Part shown: positions 31,519 to 39,058 of the stretch, piece after piece
Position numbering within the stretch: the first letter of the stretch is position 1
Layout of the letters: each line of letters opens with the position of its first letter
Assembly: GCA_030157785.1 (NCBI GenBank)
Contig: JAOAUC010000056.1
Coordinates: forward strand, 1 to 39,058
Reading direction: 5' to 3'
Source of the DNA: Zoogloea oleivorans
Lineage (GTDB): Bacteria; Pseudomonadota; Gammaproteobacteria; Burkholderiales; Rhodocyclaceae
DNA: 39,058 nucleotides
Made by a program: the position numbers and the translations under genes
Notes under the pieces: generated by a model
What the model was told of the DNA's origin: nothing
What the model saw: the letters and a program-made list of their open reading frames with translations, nothing else
The model's database searches: none

Positions 31519-33162
31519 ATGAGGCTTCACCAAACCGGACGCACTGCGCGTCCCAGGTTTCGCGCCAGGGCAGCCACCGCCATGCTTGCGGCGAGTGGCC
31601 TGTTCGGCATGAGCAGCGGCATCCACGCAGCCGAGATCGACTTGGGCGAGTCGGACGTCAAGCTGCGCTGGGACAACACCGTCAAGTACAGCGCTGCCTG
31701 GCGGGTTAACAAGCTCGACGGACGCGTGGCCGGTACGGCCAACAACCCGAACCTGGATGATGGCGACCGGAATTTCGGCAAGGGCCTGATTTCCAATCGT
31801 CTCGACCTCCTGTCGGAACTGGACGCCTCGTACAAGGCTTTCGGTGTCCGGGTGTCGGGTGCTGCCTGGTACGACGACGTCTATAACCGGGGCAACGACA
31901 ACAACGGCGCCGGGGCGATCAATTCGTCCAGCGTTCCGGCGGGTGAGTTCACCCGCGCCACTTCCCGCCTGCATGGGCAGAAGGCCGAGTTCCTGGATGC
32001 CTTCACCTATGGTCGGGTGGACCTGGCCCCGGAGTCATCGGTGTCCTACCGGCTCGGCCGGCACACCCTGCTGTACGGTGAAACCCTGTTCTTCGGTGGC
32101 AACGGTATTGCCAACGCGCAAACGCCCATTGATGTAATCAAGGCCGTGTCCGTACCGAATTCCCAGTTCAAGGAATTCATGATGCCGGTCAATCAGCTCT
32201 CCGCCAGCTTCCAGGTCAATCCGGCCCTGTCCATCGGCGGCTACTACCAGCTGGAGTGGCGCAAGTACCGGCTGCCGGCCTCTGGCAGCTACTTCTCGTT
32301 TGCCGATTTTCTCGATGCGGGTGGCGAGCAACTGATCCTCGGACCCGGTGCCGTGGCGACCCGCAGCAAGGATCTGTCAGCCCGTGACTCGGGCCAGGGC
32401 GGCCTGCAGATGAAGTACAAGTCCGGCGACGTGGAGTACGGTCTGTACGCCGCCCGCTACCACGACAAGGTGCCGCTGGTTCAGCTCAACGTGGACTCGA
32501 TGACTTACAAGCTGGTCTACCCGCAGGACATCAAGACCTACGGCGCCAGTGTCAGTACGGTGGTTGGCGAGACCAACGTGGCCCTCGAAGTGTCGGTTCG
32601 CCGCGATACGCCCCTGTCGCCCACCGCCGGCCTGATCGTCACCGCCGACCCCAGCTCCGATGGTCGCCACAACCCGGCCTACCCCTTGGGTAACTCCTTT
32701 CACGCCAACCTGTCGTGGATCAGCGTTTTCAATGCCAATTCGCTGTGGCAGGGCGCTGAACTGCTTGGCGAGCTCGGCTACAACCGGGTGACTGGCGTGA
32801 CCCGCAACCGGGAAGCCCTCGATCCCAACACCACCCGGGATGCTGCAGCGATCCGCTTTCTGTTCTCACCCCAGTACTTCCAGGTCTATCCCGGCGTCGA
32901 TCTGACCGTGCCCATCGGTGTCGGCTACGGCCTCATTGGCCGCTCTGCCGTATCGAACTTCGGCGGGCTGTCGGAGCACGGCGGTGACGCCTCCATTGGC
33001 CTTTCGGCGGACATCAAGAAGCAGTGGAAGGCCGCCCTCAACTACACCCGCTACTACGGGCCGACCGGCTCGGTACTCAGGCCCGACAACTCGGCCTTGT
33101 CCTTCGACCAGGTCATGAAGGACCGCAGCTTCATCTCCTTCGCCCTGCAGACCGCATTCTGA
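31519..33162 (+). CDS. DUF1302 family outer-membrane-type protein
   Basis: This 547-residue protein has a long signal peptide (core about 18-33, cleavage likely after IHA-A near 37-38). The rest is rich in alternating polar/hydrophobic strands with Tyr, Trp, Asn and Gly (VKLRWDNTVKYSAAWRVNKL, SYRLGRHTLLYGETLFFGG, IGGYYQLEWRKYRLP) and ends in Phe (FALQTAF). This fits a beta-barrel sorted to the outer membrane. The sequence matches the DUF1302 family, which commonly occurs next to DUF1329 genes. Function is not established; the context suggests a channel or binding protein for a hydrophobic compound. Its Shine-Dalgarno AAAGGAGGGAG is one of the strongest in the window. It is the first gene of the second operon; the DUF1329 gene follows after 22 bases. 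Confidence 0.9.
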   Translation: MRLHQTGRTARPRFRARAATAMLAASGLFGMSSGIHAAEIDLGESDVKLRWDNTVKYSAAWRVNKLDGRVAGTANNPNLDDGDRNFGKGLISNRLDLLSELDASYKAFGVRVSGAAWYDDVYNRGNDNNGAGAINSSSVPAGEFTRATSRLHGQKAEFLDAFTYGRVDLAPESSVSYRLGRHTLLYGETLFFGGNGIANAQTPIDVIKAVSVPNSQFKEFMMPVNQLSASFQVNPALSIGGYYQLEWRKYRLPASGSYFSFADFLDAGGEQLILGPGAVATRSKDLSARDSGQGGLQMKYKSGDVEYGLYAARYHDKVPLVQLNVDSMTYKLVYPQDIKTYGASVSTVVGETNVALEVSVRRDTPLSPTAGLIVTADPSSDGRHNPAYPLGNSFHANLSWISVFNANSLWQGAELLGELGYNRVTGVTRNREALDPNTTRDAAAIRFLFSPQYFQVYPGVDLTVPIGVGYGLIGRSAVSNFGGLSEHGGDASIGLSADIKKQWKAALNYTRYYGPTGSVLRPDNSALSFDQVMKDRSFISFALQTAF

Positions 33163-33184
33163 AAACAATACGGAGACAACAGCA

Positions 33185-34534
33185 ATGAATCCAACTCGCG
33201 CGCACATCCTGGTCCGCTCCATCGGGCTGATGCTCATGGCCGGCAGCGCCTGGGCGGGTGTAACGGCCGATGAGGCCGCCAAGCTCAAGACGACGCTCAC
33301 CCCGCTTGGCGCCGAGCGCGCCGGCAACAAGGAGGGCTCCATCCCGGCATGGACTGGCGGCGTAGCCAAAGGCCCGGCCGGCGCCCCCAACAGCCTGCCC
33401 GCCGACCCCTACGCCAAGGACAAGCCGGAGTTTCAGATCACCGCCGCCAACATGGCCCAGTACGCCGGCAAGCTCAGCGAAGGCGCCCAGGCCCTCCTCA
33501 AGAAGTACCCGAGCTTCCACATCGACGTGTATCCAACGCGCCGCAGCGCGGCAGTTCCCCAGTATGTGCAGGACAACACCTTCCGCAATGCGACAAAGGG
33601 GGAGCTGGTTGGCAACGGCGAGTCGGTGAAGGGCGTTTATGGGGGGATTCCCTTCCCCATCCCGAAGAGCGGCATCGAGGTGTACTGGAACCACACGCTG
33701 CATTACAGGGTGCCGTCCACCGAGTTTGGCATGAAGAACATCATCGGTTCGGCAGACGGGCGTCGGACGCTCGGTACTGCCGCAGACAACAACAACCAGG
33801 CGCCTTACTACTACCCCGATGGCAGCGCCGAGAAGTGGCAGGGTGATTACCTTCTGGCCCGGTTTACCAACAAGGCACCGACTTTCAAGGTCGGCGAGGC
33901 GCTGGTCATTCGCGACACGGTCAATGCGCCCGAGACCCGGGCTGCGTGGCAGTACCTCGTAGGCCAGCGCCGCGTGCGTCGCGCACCCACGGTGGCCTAC
34001 GACACCCCCGATTTTGTCGCCTCGGGCGCCAACTATTTTGACGAGGTGATTGGCTTCTACGGTGCACCGGACCGTTACGAGTGGAAGCTCGTTGGCAAGA
34101 AGGAGATGTACATCCCCTACAACAACAACCGCTTCTTCAACACGCCGGAAGATGAGGCTTTTGTGCCCCATCACCCCGATCCCGCCAAGACCCGCTGGGA
34201 GCTGCATCGCGTATGGGTCGTCGAGGCCAGCCTTGCTCCCGGCAAGCGTCATGCCGTGCCCAAGCGCCGCTTCTACTTCGACGAGGATACCTGGGCCGTT
34301 TCGATGCTTGATGGCTACGACGCGGAAGGCAAGCTCTGGCGGACCAACTTTGTCTTCCCCTACACCGTTCCGGAAGTGCCTGCCCTGGTCTCCGACCCCG
34401 TGTTCGTCTTCAACCTGCAGGCGGGCACCTTCAGCTGTGTGCAGTGCATAAACGGCGGCTACTGGCGTTCGGTCGGGATCAAGCCTGACCGTTTCTTCAC
34501 CGGCGACGCACTGGCCTCCGACGGCGTGCGCTGA
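33185..34534 (+). CDS. DUF1329 family periplasmic protein
   Basis: This 449-residue protein has a signal peptide (about 1-24, ending SAWA-G). The mature N-terminus has the hallmarks of DUF1329: LTPLGAERAGNKEGSIPAWT, then PYAKDKPEFQITAANMAQYA and GGIPFPIPKSGIEVYWNH. The middle has YEWKLVGKKEMYIPYNNN and the C-terminal part has RRFYFDEDTWAVSMLDGYDA. A Cys pair (CVQC) lies near the C-terminus. The predicted fold is a half-open beta-barrel of lipoprotein-carrier type, so moving a hydrophobic molecule between envelope layers is a reasonable inference, not a proven role. It is paired with the DUF1302 gene, as is usual for these families. Confidence 0.92.
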   Translation: MNPTRAHILVRSIGLMLMAGSAWAGVTADEAAKLKTTLTPLGAERAGNKEGSIPAWTGGVAKGPAGAPNSLPADPYAKDKPEFQITAANMAQYAGKLSEGAQALLKKYPSFHIDVYPTRRSAAVPQYVQDNTFRNATKGELVGNGESVKGVYGGIPFPIPKSGIEVYWNHTLHYRVPSTEFGMKNIIGSADGRRTLGTAADNNNQAPYYYPDGSAEKWQGDYLLARFTNKAPTFKVGEALVIRDTVNAPETRAAWQYLVGQRRVRRAPTVAYDTPDFVASGANYFDEVIGFYGAPDRYEWKLVGKKEMYIPYNNNRFFNTPEDEAFVPHHPDPAKTRWELHRVWVVEASLAPGKRHAVPKRRFYFDEDTWAVSMLDGYDAEGKLWRTNFVFPYTVPEVPALVSDPVFVFNLQAGTFSCVQCINGGYWRSVGIKPDRFFTGDALASDGVR

Positions 34535-34552
34535 TTCCAGCCAAGCACAGGA

Positions 34553-34573
34553 TGCGGGCCTTTGCGGCCCGCA
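34553..34573 (+). repeat. Hairpin between the DUF1329 and Ycf48-like genes
   Basis: TGCGGGCC (34553-34560) and GGCCCGCA (34566-34573) form a perfect 8-bp stem with a 5-base loop. No T-run follows, so the operon probably reads through. It could set the ratio between the upstream (DUF1302/DUF1329) and downstream (Ycf48-like/RND) parts of the mRNA by blocking decay or part of transcription. Confidence 0.6.
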
Positions 34574-34601
34574 CAGACATCTTCCCGATAGGGCGAAATC
34601 C

Positions 34602-35678
34602 ATGTGGAATCAAAACAAGGGGCTCAGGCGCAGCATGCTGGCGGCTGCCCTCGTGGCCTTGCCGGTCCTGGCCACAGGCAGTACGGCGGGCGGAGGCCAG
34701 CCCGATGTGCCGACCCAGCAGATGTTGCGCGCGCAGAAGTCCGTGCAACTGGCTGTGGCAATGGCGGGCTCGCGCCTGGTGTCGGTGGGTGAGCGGGGCA
34801 TCGTGCTGCTCTCCGACGATGGCGGCCAGCATTGGCGGCAGGCGCGTGTGCCAGCGGTCGGCTCTCTTACCGCACTGTCCTTCGCCACGCCGAAGAAGGG
34901 CTGGGCGGTTGGTCACGGAGGCATCGTTCTCACCACCGATGACGGCGGTGAAAGCTGGAGCAAGGTGTTCGACGGTACGGCCGCGGCAGCCACTGAACTG
35001 GCCAGCGCCACCGCAGCGGCGGACCCCAGGCGCCTGCAGGATGCCCAGAGGCTCGTGCAGGAGGGGCCCGACAAGCCCTTCCTCAGCGTGCACTTCCTGG
35101 ACGAGAAGCGCGGCATGGTTGCTGGTGCCTACGGTCTTCTGTTTGCCACCGACGACGGAGGGCGCAACTGGACATCCCTGATGGGCCGTATCGATAACGC
35201 CGGCGGGCGCCACCTCTATGCGGTGCAGGTGGCGGGGGGGCAGATCCTGCTCGCCGGGGAACAGGGCAGCCTGTTTCGGGCTGCCAACTGGAATGCGGAT
35301 TTCAAGCCGCTCGCGACGCCCTACAAAGGCACCTATTTCGGCGTGCTGGCGCCACGTGAGGGCGAGCTGCTCGCATATGGCTTGCGTGGCAACGCCTACC
35401 GGTCGGTGGATCAGGGAGCCAGCTGGGAGCAGATCAGCCTGCCCCAGGTGTCCCTCAGTGCTGGCACGGTGACAGCCGATGGCGGTGTGGTGCTGGCTAA
35501 CGAAGCCGGTCAGCTGTTTCTGAGCAAGGATCATGGCAAGAGTTTCAGCGAAGTACCGGTGGTGAATGCCTTTCCTTTTACCGGTCTCGTCGAGGCCGCT
35601 GATCGGCGCATCATCCTGTCCGGCATTCGCGGTGTATCACCCCAGCCGGCGATGCCTTCCGGGGAGGGCCGGCCGTGA
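34602..35678 (+). CDS. Ycf48-like/BNR-repeat periplasmic beta-propeller
   Basis: This 358-residue protein has a signal peptide (about 1-27, hydrophobic MLAAALVALPVLATGS). At least five repeats follow around Asp-box-like cores: LLSDDGGQHWRQA, LTTDDGGESWSKV, FATDDGGRNWTSL, YRSVDQGASWEQI and FLSKDHGKSFSEV. The form with GWAVGHGGIVLTT matches Ycf48/HCF136-type propellers, which act as assembly factors in photosystem II. Here the protein more likely scaffolds an envelope complex with the RND protein. Its stop overlaps the GTG start of the RND gene (GTGA), so the two are translationally coupled. There is no enzymatic motif; a glycosidase or sialidase role is unlikely, as Asp boxes alone do not show it. 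Confidence 0.88.
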   Translation: MWNQNKGLRRSMLAAALVALPVLATGSTAGGGQPDVPTQQMLRAQKSVQLAVAMAGSRLVSVGERGIVLLSDDGGQHWRQARVPAVGSLTALSFATPKKGWAVGHGGIVLTTDDGGESWSKVFDGTAAAATELASATAAADPRRLQDAQRLVQEGPDKPFLSVHFLDEKRGMVAGAYGLLFATDDGGRNWTSLMGRIDNAGGRHLYAVQVAGGQILLAGEQGSLFRAANWNADFKPLATPYKGTYFGVLAPREGELLAYGLRGNAYRSVDQGASWEQISLPQVSLSAGTVTADGGVVLANEAGQLFLSKDHGKSFSEVPVVNAFPFTGLVEAADRRIILSGIRGVSPQPAMPSGEGRP

Positions 35679-38074
35679 GCGCCCATTCGTCTACTGACAT
35701 GCACCCGGTCATCCGCGAGCTGGATGGTTTTGACCAGCAGTCCGGCTCCCTCGGAGAGCGCCTGCTCTTCAACAACCGGCTGGTGGTAGTCCTGGTCTGC
35801 CTGCTCATTACTTTGGCGCTGGGCTACCAGTCCCTCAACCTGCGGCTGGGGGCGAGCTTCGAGAAGATGATTCCGACGAATCATCCCTATATTGCCAATT
35901 TTCTCGCCAACCGCACCGAACTGGCGGGCCTCGGAAATGCAGTGCGCATTGTTGTCGAGGCGCGCCAGGGGACGATCTTCGAGGCCGCCTATCTGGACAC
36001 CCTGAAAAAGATCAGTGACGAAGTCTTCCTCTTTCCGGGTGTCGAGCGTCCCTACATGAAGTCACTGTGGGCGCCGGCTACCCGGTGGACGGGCGTCACT
36101 GAGGAAGGTCTGGACGGCGGTCCGGTCATTCCGGACGACTACGATGGCTCCGCGGCTTCCCTTGAGCGCGTCCGTGCCAACGTGGAGCGCTCCGGCGAGG
36201 TGGGCCAACTGGTGGCGGCCAACTTCAAGTCGAGCGTGGTCTTCGTACCGCTCATGGAAAAGGACCCGCAGAGCGGCCAGACCCTCGACTACGCCGAGCT
36301 GTCGGCGCGCCTGGAAGCCCTGCGGGCCAAGTACGGTTCCGACGCGGTAGACATCCACATTGTTGGCTTTGCAAAGGTCGTCGGCGACCTGATCGATGGC
36401 CTGCGCCAGGTGCTGATGTTCTTCGCCCTGGCCATCGGCATCTGTACCGCGGTGCTGTTCTGGTACACCCGCTGTGCCCGCAGCACCTCCCTGGTGGTGG
36501 CCTGCTCGCTGGTGGCAGTGGTATGGCTGATGGGTCTGTTGCCGACCCTCGGCTACGAGCTTGACCCGTACTCCATCCTGGTGCCTTTCCTGGTCTTCGC
36601 CATCGGCATGAGCCATGGCGCCCAGAAGATGAACGGCATCATGCAGGACATCGGGCGCGGCACCCACAGGCTGGTGGCGGCGCGCTATACCTTCCGGCGC
36701 CTGTTCCTGGCCGGTGTGACGGCGCTGCTGGCCGATGCGGTGGGCTTTGCGGTGTTGATGATCATCCAGATCAAGGTGATCCAGGATCTGGCCGTAACCG
36801 CCAGCATTGGCGTGGCGGTGCTGATCTTCACCAACCTGGTGCTGTTGCCGATCATGCTGTCCTTCACCGGCGTCAGCCCGCGGGCCGCTCAGCGCAGCCT
36901 GAAGGCAGAGGTGACCGATGCCGCCGACCCGACGCATCGCAAGCATGCTTTCTGGGCGTTTCTCGATCTGTTCACGACGCGTCGCTGGGCGAGCGGGGCG
37001 CTGATCGTCGCTTTCCTGCTGGGCAGCCTGGGCTTCTTCGTGAGCCTCGATCTGAAAATCGGTGACCTCGACCCGGGGGCCCCGGAGCTGCGCCAGGACT
37101 CCCGCTACAACCGGGACAACGCGTACGTCAGCGCCAACTATGCGGCGAGCAGCGACATCTTCGTGGTGATGGTGAAAACGCCGGAATACCAGTGCGGTCA
37201 GCATGAAGTCTTGCGTCTCGCCGATGCCCTGGAGTGGGAGTTGCAGCAATTGCCCGGCGTCGAGTCCACCAACTCCCTGGCGGCGCTGGCCAAGCGGGCC
37301 GCTGCCGGACTCAACGAAGGCAGCATGAAGTGGTACGAGATTCCCCGCTCGCAGGACATGCTCAACGCCATCATTACCCGGGCCCCGCGGGAGCTGTTCA
37401 ACCAGAACTGCGACCTGATCACCATCTACGCTTACCTGAAAGACCACAAGGCCGACACCCTGGATTCGGTGGTCAGACTGGTGGAGGACTTTGCCGCCAA
37501 ACACGACAGCAAGGATTCCCGCTTTCTGCTGGCGGCCGGCAACTCGGGCATCGAGGCGGCCACCAACATCGTGGTCAGGAAGGCCAATTCCCAGATGCTG
37601 CTGCTGGTCTATGCGGCGGTGATCGTGCTGGCCTTCATCACCTTCCGGTCCTGGCGCGGAGTGGTCTGCGCGGTGCTGCCGCTGGTACTCACCTCGGTGC
37701 TCTGCGAGGCGCTGATGGTGGCCCTGGGAATTGGCGTCAAGGTGGCGACGCTACCGGTGATCGCCCTCGGCGTGGGCATCGGGGTGGACTACGCCCTCTA
37801 CGTGCTGACCGTCACCCTCGCCAATCTGCGCAGCGGCATGAGCCTCTCCGAAGCCTACTACCGAGCCTTGCTGTTCACCGGCAAGGTGGTGGTGCTGACC
37901 GGCATCACCCTCGGCATCGCTGTCGCCACCTGGGCCTTCTCGCCGATCAAGTTCCAGGCCGACATGGGCATCCTGCTCGCCTTCATGTTCGTCTGGAACA
38001 TGCTCGGAGCCCTGATCCTGCTGCCTGCGCTGGGGCATTTTCTGCTTCGTCCGGCCCGTCCGGCAGCCCACTGA
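35675..38074 (+). CDS. RND/MMPL superfamily transporter
   Basis: This 799-residue inner-membrane protein has the two-fold RND plan. TM1 (about 33-51) is followed by a large periplasmic loop (about 52-235), five membrane segments (about 238-400) including a sterol-sensing-like block, then TM7 (about 445-465), a second periplasmic loop (about 466-640) and the last five segments (about 645-795). The segment VFAIGMSHGAQKMNG and its partner ALGVGIGVDYALYVL are in the positions expected for proton-relay helices, the second with the usual G-x-x-x-D-Y. It resembles the MMPL/HpnN group, which moves lipids or hopanoids, rather than AcrB-type drug pumps (over 1000 residues). No membrane-fusion or TolC gene is nearby. 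GTG 35675 is preceded by GGGGAGGG. Transport direction is unknown. Confidence 0.92.
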   Translation: MSAHSSTDMHPVIRELDGFDQQSGSLGERLLFNNRLVVVLVCLLITLALGYQSLNLRLGASFEKMIPTNHPYIANFLANRTELAGLGNAVRIVVEARQGTIFEAAYLDTLKKISDEVFLFPGVERPYMKSLWAPATRWTGVTEEGLDGGPVIPDDYDGSAASLERVRANVERSGEVGQLVAANFKSSVVFVPLMEKDPQSGQTLDYAELSARLEALRAKYGSDAVDIHIVGFAKVVGDLIDGLRQVLMFFALAIGICTAVLFWYTRCARSTSLVVACSLVAVVWLMGLLPTLGYELDPYSILVPFLVFAIGMSHGAQKMNGIMQDIGRGTHRLVAARYTFRRLFLAGVTALLADAVGFAVLMIIQIKVIQDLAVTASIGVAVLIFTNLVLLPIMLSFTGVSPRAAQRSLKAEVTDAADPTHRKHAFWAFLDLFTTRRWASGALIVAFLLGSLGFFVSLDLKIGDLDPGAPELRQDSRYNRDNAYVSANYAASSDIFVVMVKTPEYQCGQHEVLRLADALEWELQQLPGVESTNSLAALAKRAAAGLNEGSMKWYEIPRSQDMLNAIITRAPRELFNQNCDLITIYAYLKDHKADTLDSVVRLVEDFAAKHDSKDSRFLLAAGNSGIEAATNIVVRKANSQMLLLVYAAVIVLAFITFRSWRGVVCAVLPLVLTSVLCEALMVALGIGVKVATLPVIALGVGIGVDYALYVLTVTLANLRSGMSLSEAYYRALLFTGKVVVLTGITLGIAVATWAFSPIKFQADMGILLAFMFVWNMLGALILLPALGHFLLRPARPAAH

Positions 38075-38089
38075 ATCCGGGGAAACCGC

Positions 38090-38557
38090 ATGTATCGACA
38101 TCTTCTCGTTCCCCTCGACGGCTCGGAACTGGCCACCCCGCTGGTTACCCAGGCGGTCGACTTTGCCCGCACCCTGGGTGCGAGCATCACCTTCTTTACC
38201 GTCCGCGAGGACTTTGGCGCCACCGGTGAAGGCGCTCTCCAGCGCAGCTTGTCGCCCGGGCATTTTGTCGAGGCGGCAGCTGGCGAAGCCAATGCCATCC
38301 TGGCGAAGGCGGCCGCCTTCGCCGGCGCCCAGGGCGTGCCCTGCACGCTGCTTGTCCGCACCGGCGCACGTCCCTATGAACTCATCCTGCAGGTGGCGGA
38401 GGAGCGGGCTTGCGACCTGATCTTCATGGCGTCCCACGGGCGGCGTGGCCTGCAGGCCCTGATGCTGGGCTCCCAGACCCGCAAGGTGCTCGATCACGCC
38501 CGGGTGCCGGTGCTGGTGGCACAAGTCGAGACGGCCGGGCCACAGCCTGAACGGTGA
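38090..38557 (+). CDS. Universal stress protein (UspA family)
   Basis: This 155-residue single-domain Usp has the LLVPLDGSELATPLVTQAVD start, and MASHGRRGLQALMLGSQTRK (about 105-124), which carries the G-2x-G-9x-G-S nucleotide-binding motif; it is therefore an ATP-binding type. Usp proteins are soluble and often accompany catabolic or transport genes without a clear role. It begins 15 bases after the RND gene with GGGGAAA upstream, so it is part of the same operon. Confidence 0.94.
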   Translation: MYRHLLVPLDGSELATPLVTQAVDFARTLGASITFFTVREDFGATGEGALQRSLSPGHFVEAAAGEANAILAKAAAFAGAQGVPCTLLVRTGARPYELILQVAEERACDLIFMASHGRRGLQALMLGSQTRKVLDHARVPVLVAQVETAGPQPER

Positions 38558-38641
38558 AAGTAATCACTACAAGGCGCTCTTCGTGCGCCTGATGAACCAG
38601 GTCGTGGACACTACGGCCAATACGCCCACAAAGGAAAATCA

Positions 38642-38959
38642 ATGATCAAACTCAGCGTGATGTACCCCGCCGACAGCGGTGCCCGGTTCGACCTGGATTA
38701 CTACAACGATACCCACATGCCCTTCGTACTCGGGCTCCTGGGCGCTGCCTGCAAAGGAGCCAGCGTGGAGGTGGGCGTTTGTGGTGCCGCTCCGGATGCA
38801 CCGCCGACCTATCAGGCCATCGGCGTCCTGCTGTTCGATTCTCCGGCGGAATTCCAGGCAACCTTCGGGCCGGCGGCAGAATGTATCCTGGCCGACCTGC
38901 CCAATTTCACCGACATTGTTCCGGTGGTCCAGATCAGCGATGTTCGGGTTGCCCGCTGA
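38642..38959 (+). CDS. EthD family small protein
   Basis: This 105-residue soluble protein of ferredoxin-like fold begins MIKLSVMYP and has RFDLDYYNDTHMPFVLGLLG, the usual EthD block with Tyr-x5-His-Met-Pro. The second half (FDSPAEFQATFGPAAECILA) fits the dimeric alpha-beta barrel group. EthD proteins are common in catabolic clusters and the founding member is needed for ethyl tert-butyl ether breakdown, but the chemical role is not known. It lies 84 bases after uspA with an AAAGGAAAA Shine-Dalgarno. The gap holds an AGGCGC/GCGCCT hairpin (38572-38590). It is followed 11 bases later by etfB. Confidence 0.82.
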   Translation: MIKLSVMYPADSGARFDLDYYNDTHMPFVLGLLGAACKGASVEVGVCGAAPDAPPTYQAIGVLLFDSPAEFQATFGPAAECILADLPNFTDIVPVVQISDVRVAR

Positions 38960-38970
38960 GGATCAAGCAG

Positions 38971-39058
38971 ATGATGAAGATTCTCGTACCGATCAAGCGG
39001 GTCGTTGATTACAACGTCAAGATCCGCGTCAAGGCCGACCAGACCGGCGTCGAGCTGG
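38971..39058 (+). CDS. etfB: Electron transfer flavoprotein beta subunit, 5' part
   Basis: The 29 visible codons read MMKILVPIKRVVDYNVKIRV and then KADQTGVEL, the highly conserved start of EtfB. With EtfA it accepts electrons from acyl-CoA dehydrogenases and passes them to ETF-quinone oxidoreductase. GAGGA lies 8 bases before ATG 38971; the second ATG (38974) is the alternative start. The rest of the gene, and presumably etfA, lie beyond the window. Its place in this operon supports the acyl-CoA dehydrogenase as a partner. Confidence 0.9.
   Translation, partial: MMKILVPIKRVVDYNVKIRVKADQTGVEL

Noticed and set aside
34602..35678. Asp-box repeats as evidence for a sialidase or other glycosidase
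   Set aside because: The repeats are the Ycf48 type and no catalytic residues of a glycosidase are visible; Asp boxes occur in many non-enzymatic propellers.
36062..37504. 480-codon minus-strand frame inside the RND gene
   Set aside because: It is an antisense shadow; the plus frame has the full twelve-segment RND pattern.
38572..38590. AGGCGC/GCGCCT hairpin between uspA and the EthD gene as a terminator
   Set aside because: The stem is only 6 bp and no T-run follows; the operon probably continues to etfB.

Overview
The window is chromosomal DNA of high GC content, densely packed with long genes. It most resembles a betaproteobacterium of the Azoarcus/Thauera/Aromatoleum kind. That placement is an inference from gene content: prfB with an intact programmed frameshift, a MutL that keeps its endonuclease motifs, purT, many c-di-GMP proteins, and a CoA-ester catabolic cluster linked to DUF1302/DUF1329 proteins. 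I see no tRNA, rRNA, CRISPR array, insertion sequence, integrase or prophage gene.

Layout. Positions 1-3797 (minus strand) hold prfB, a membrane-anchored protein of unknown function, a winged-helix/helical protein of unknown function, and the first codons of a further gene cut by the window edge. Positions 3936-9897 form a signalling island: a membrane histidine kinase (plus) converges on a minus-strand pair made of a REC-DUF3369-GGDEF-EAL response regulator and an unusual secreted protein that fuses two different periplasmic binding-protein folds. Positions 9989-12811 (minus) carry a small secreted protein with a symmetric cysteine pattern and two rRNA pseudouridine synthases. Positions 12964-16094 (plus) carry a three-step overlapping arrangement: a 26-codon leader frame, a soluble helical sensor-like protein and a PAS-PAS-GGDEF-EAL protein. 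Positions 16091-22788 hold a GT39-like membrane glycosyltransferase, mutL, a chemoreceptor and purT.

Positions 22836-39058 are the most interesting part. A 911-residue ATP-dependent LuxR regulator (MalT/LAL type) is divergent from a catabolic operon encoding an acyl-CoA dehydrogenase, a thiolase, an acyl-CoA ligase and a saccharopine-dehydrogenase-like protein. The operon ends in a clear intrinsic terminator. A second operon follows: DUF1302 protein, DUF1329 protein, Ycf48-like beta-propeller, RND/MMPL transporter, UspA, an EthD-like protein and the start of etfB. Both operons are preceded by the same 24-bp element (22 of 24 positions identical), which sits just upstream of and overlapping a -35-like hexamer. 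I read this as one regulon: the LAL regulator probably activates both an envelope machine for a hydrophobic substrate and the CoA-thioester enzymes that consume it, with electrons passing to ETF. The substrate cannot be read from the sequence.
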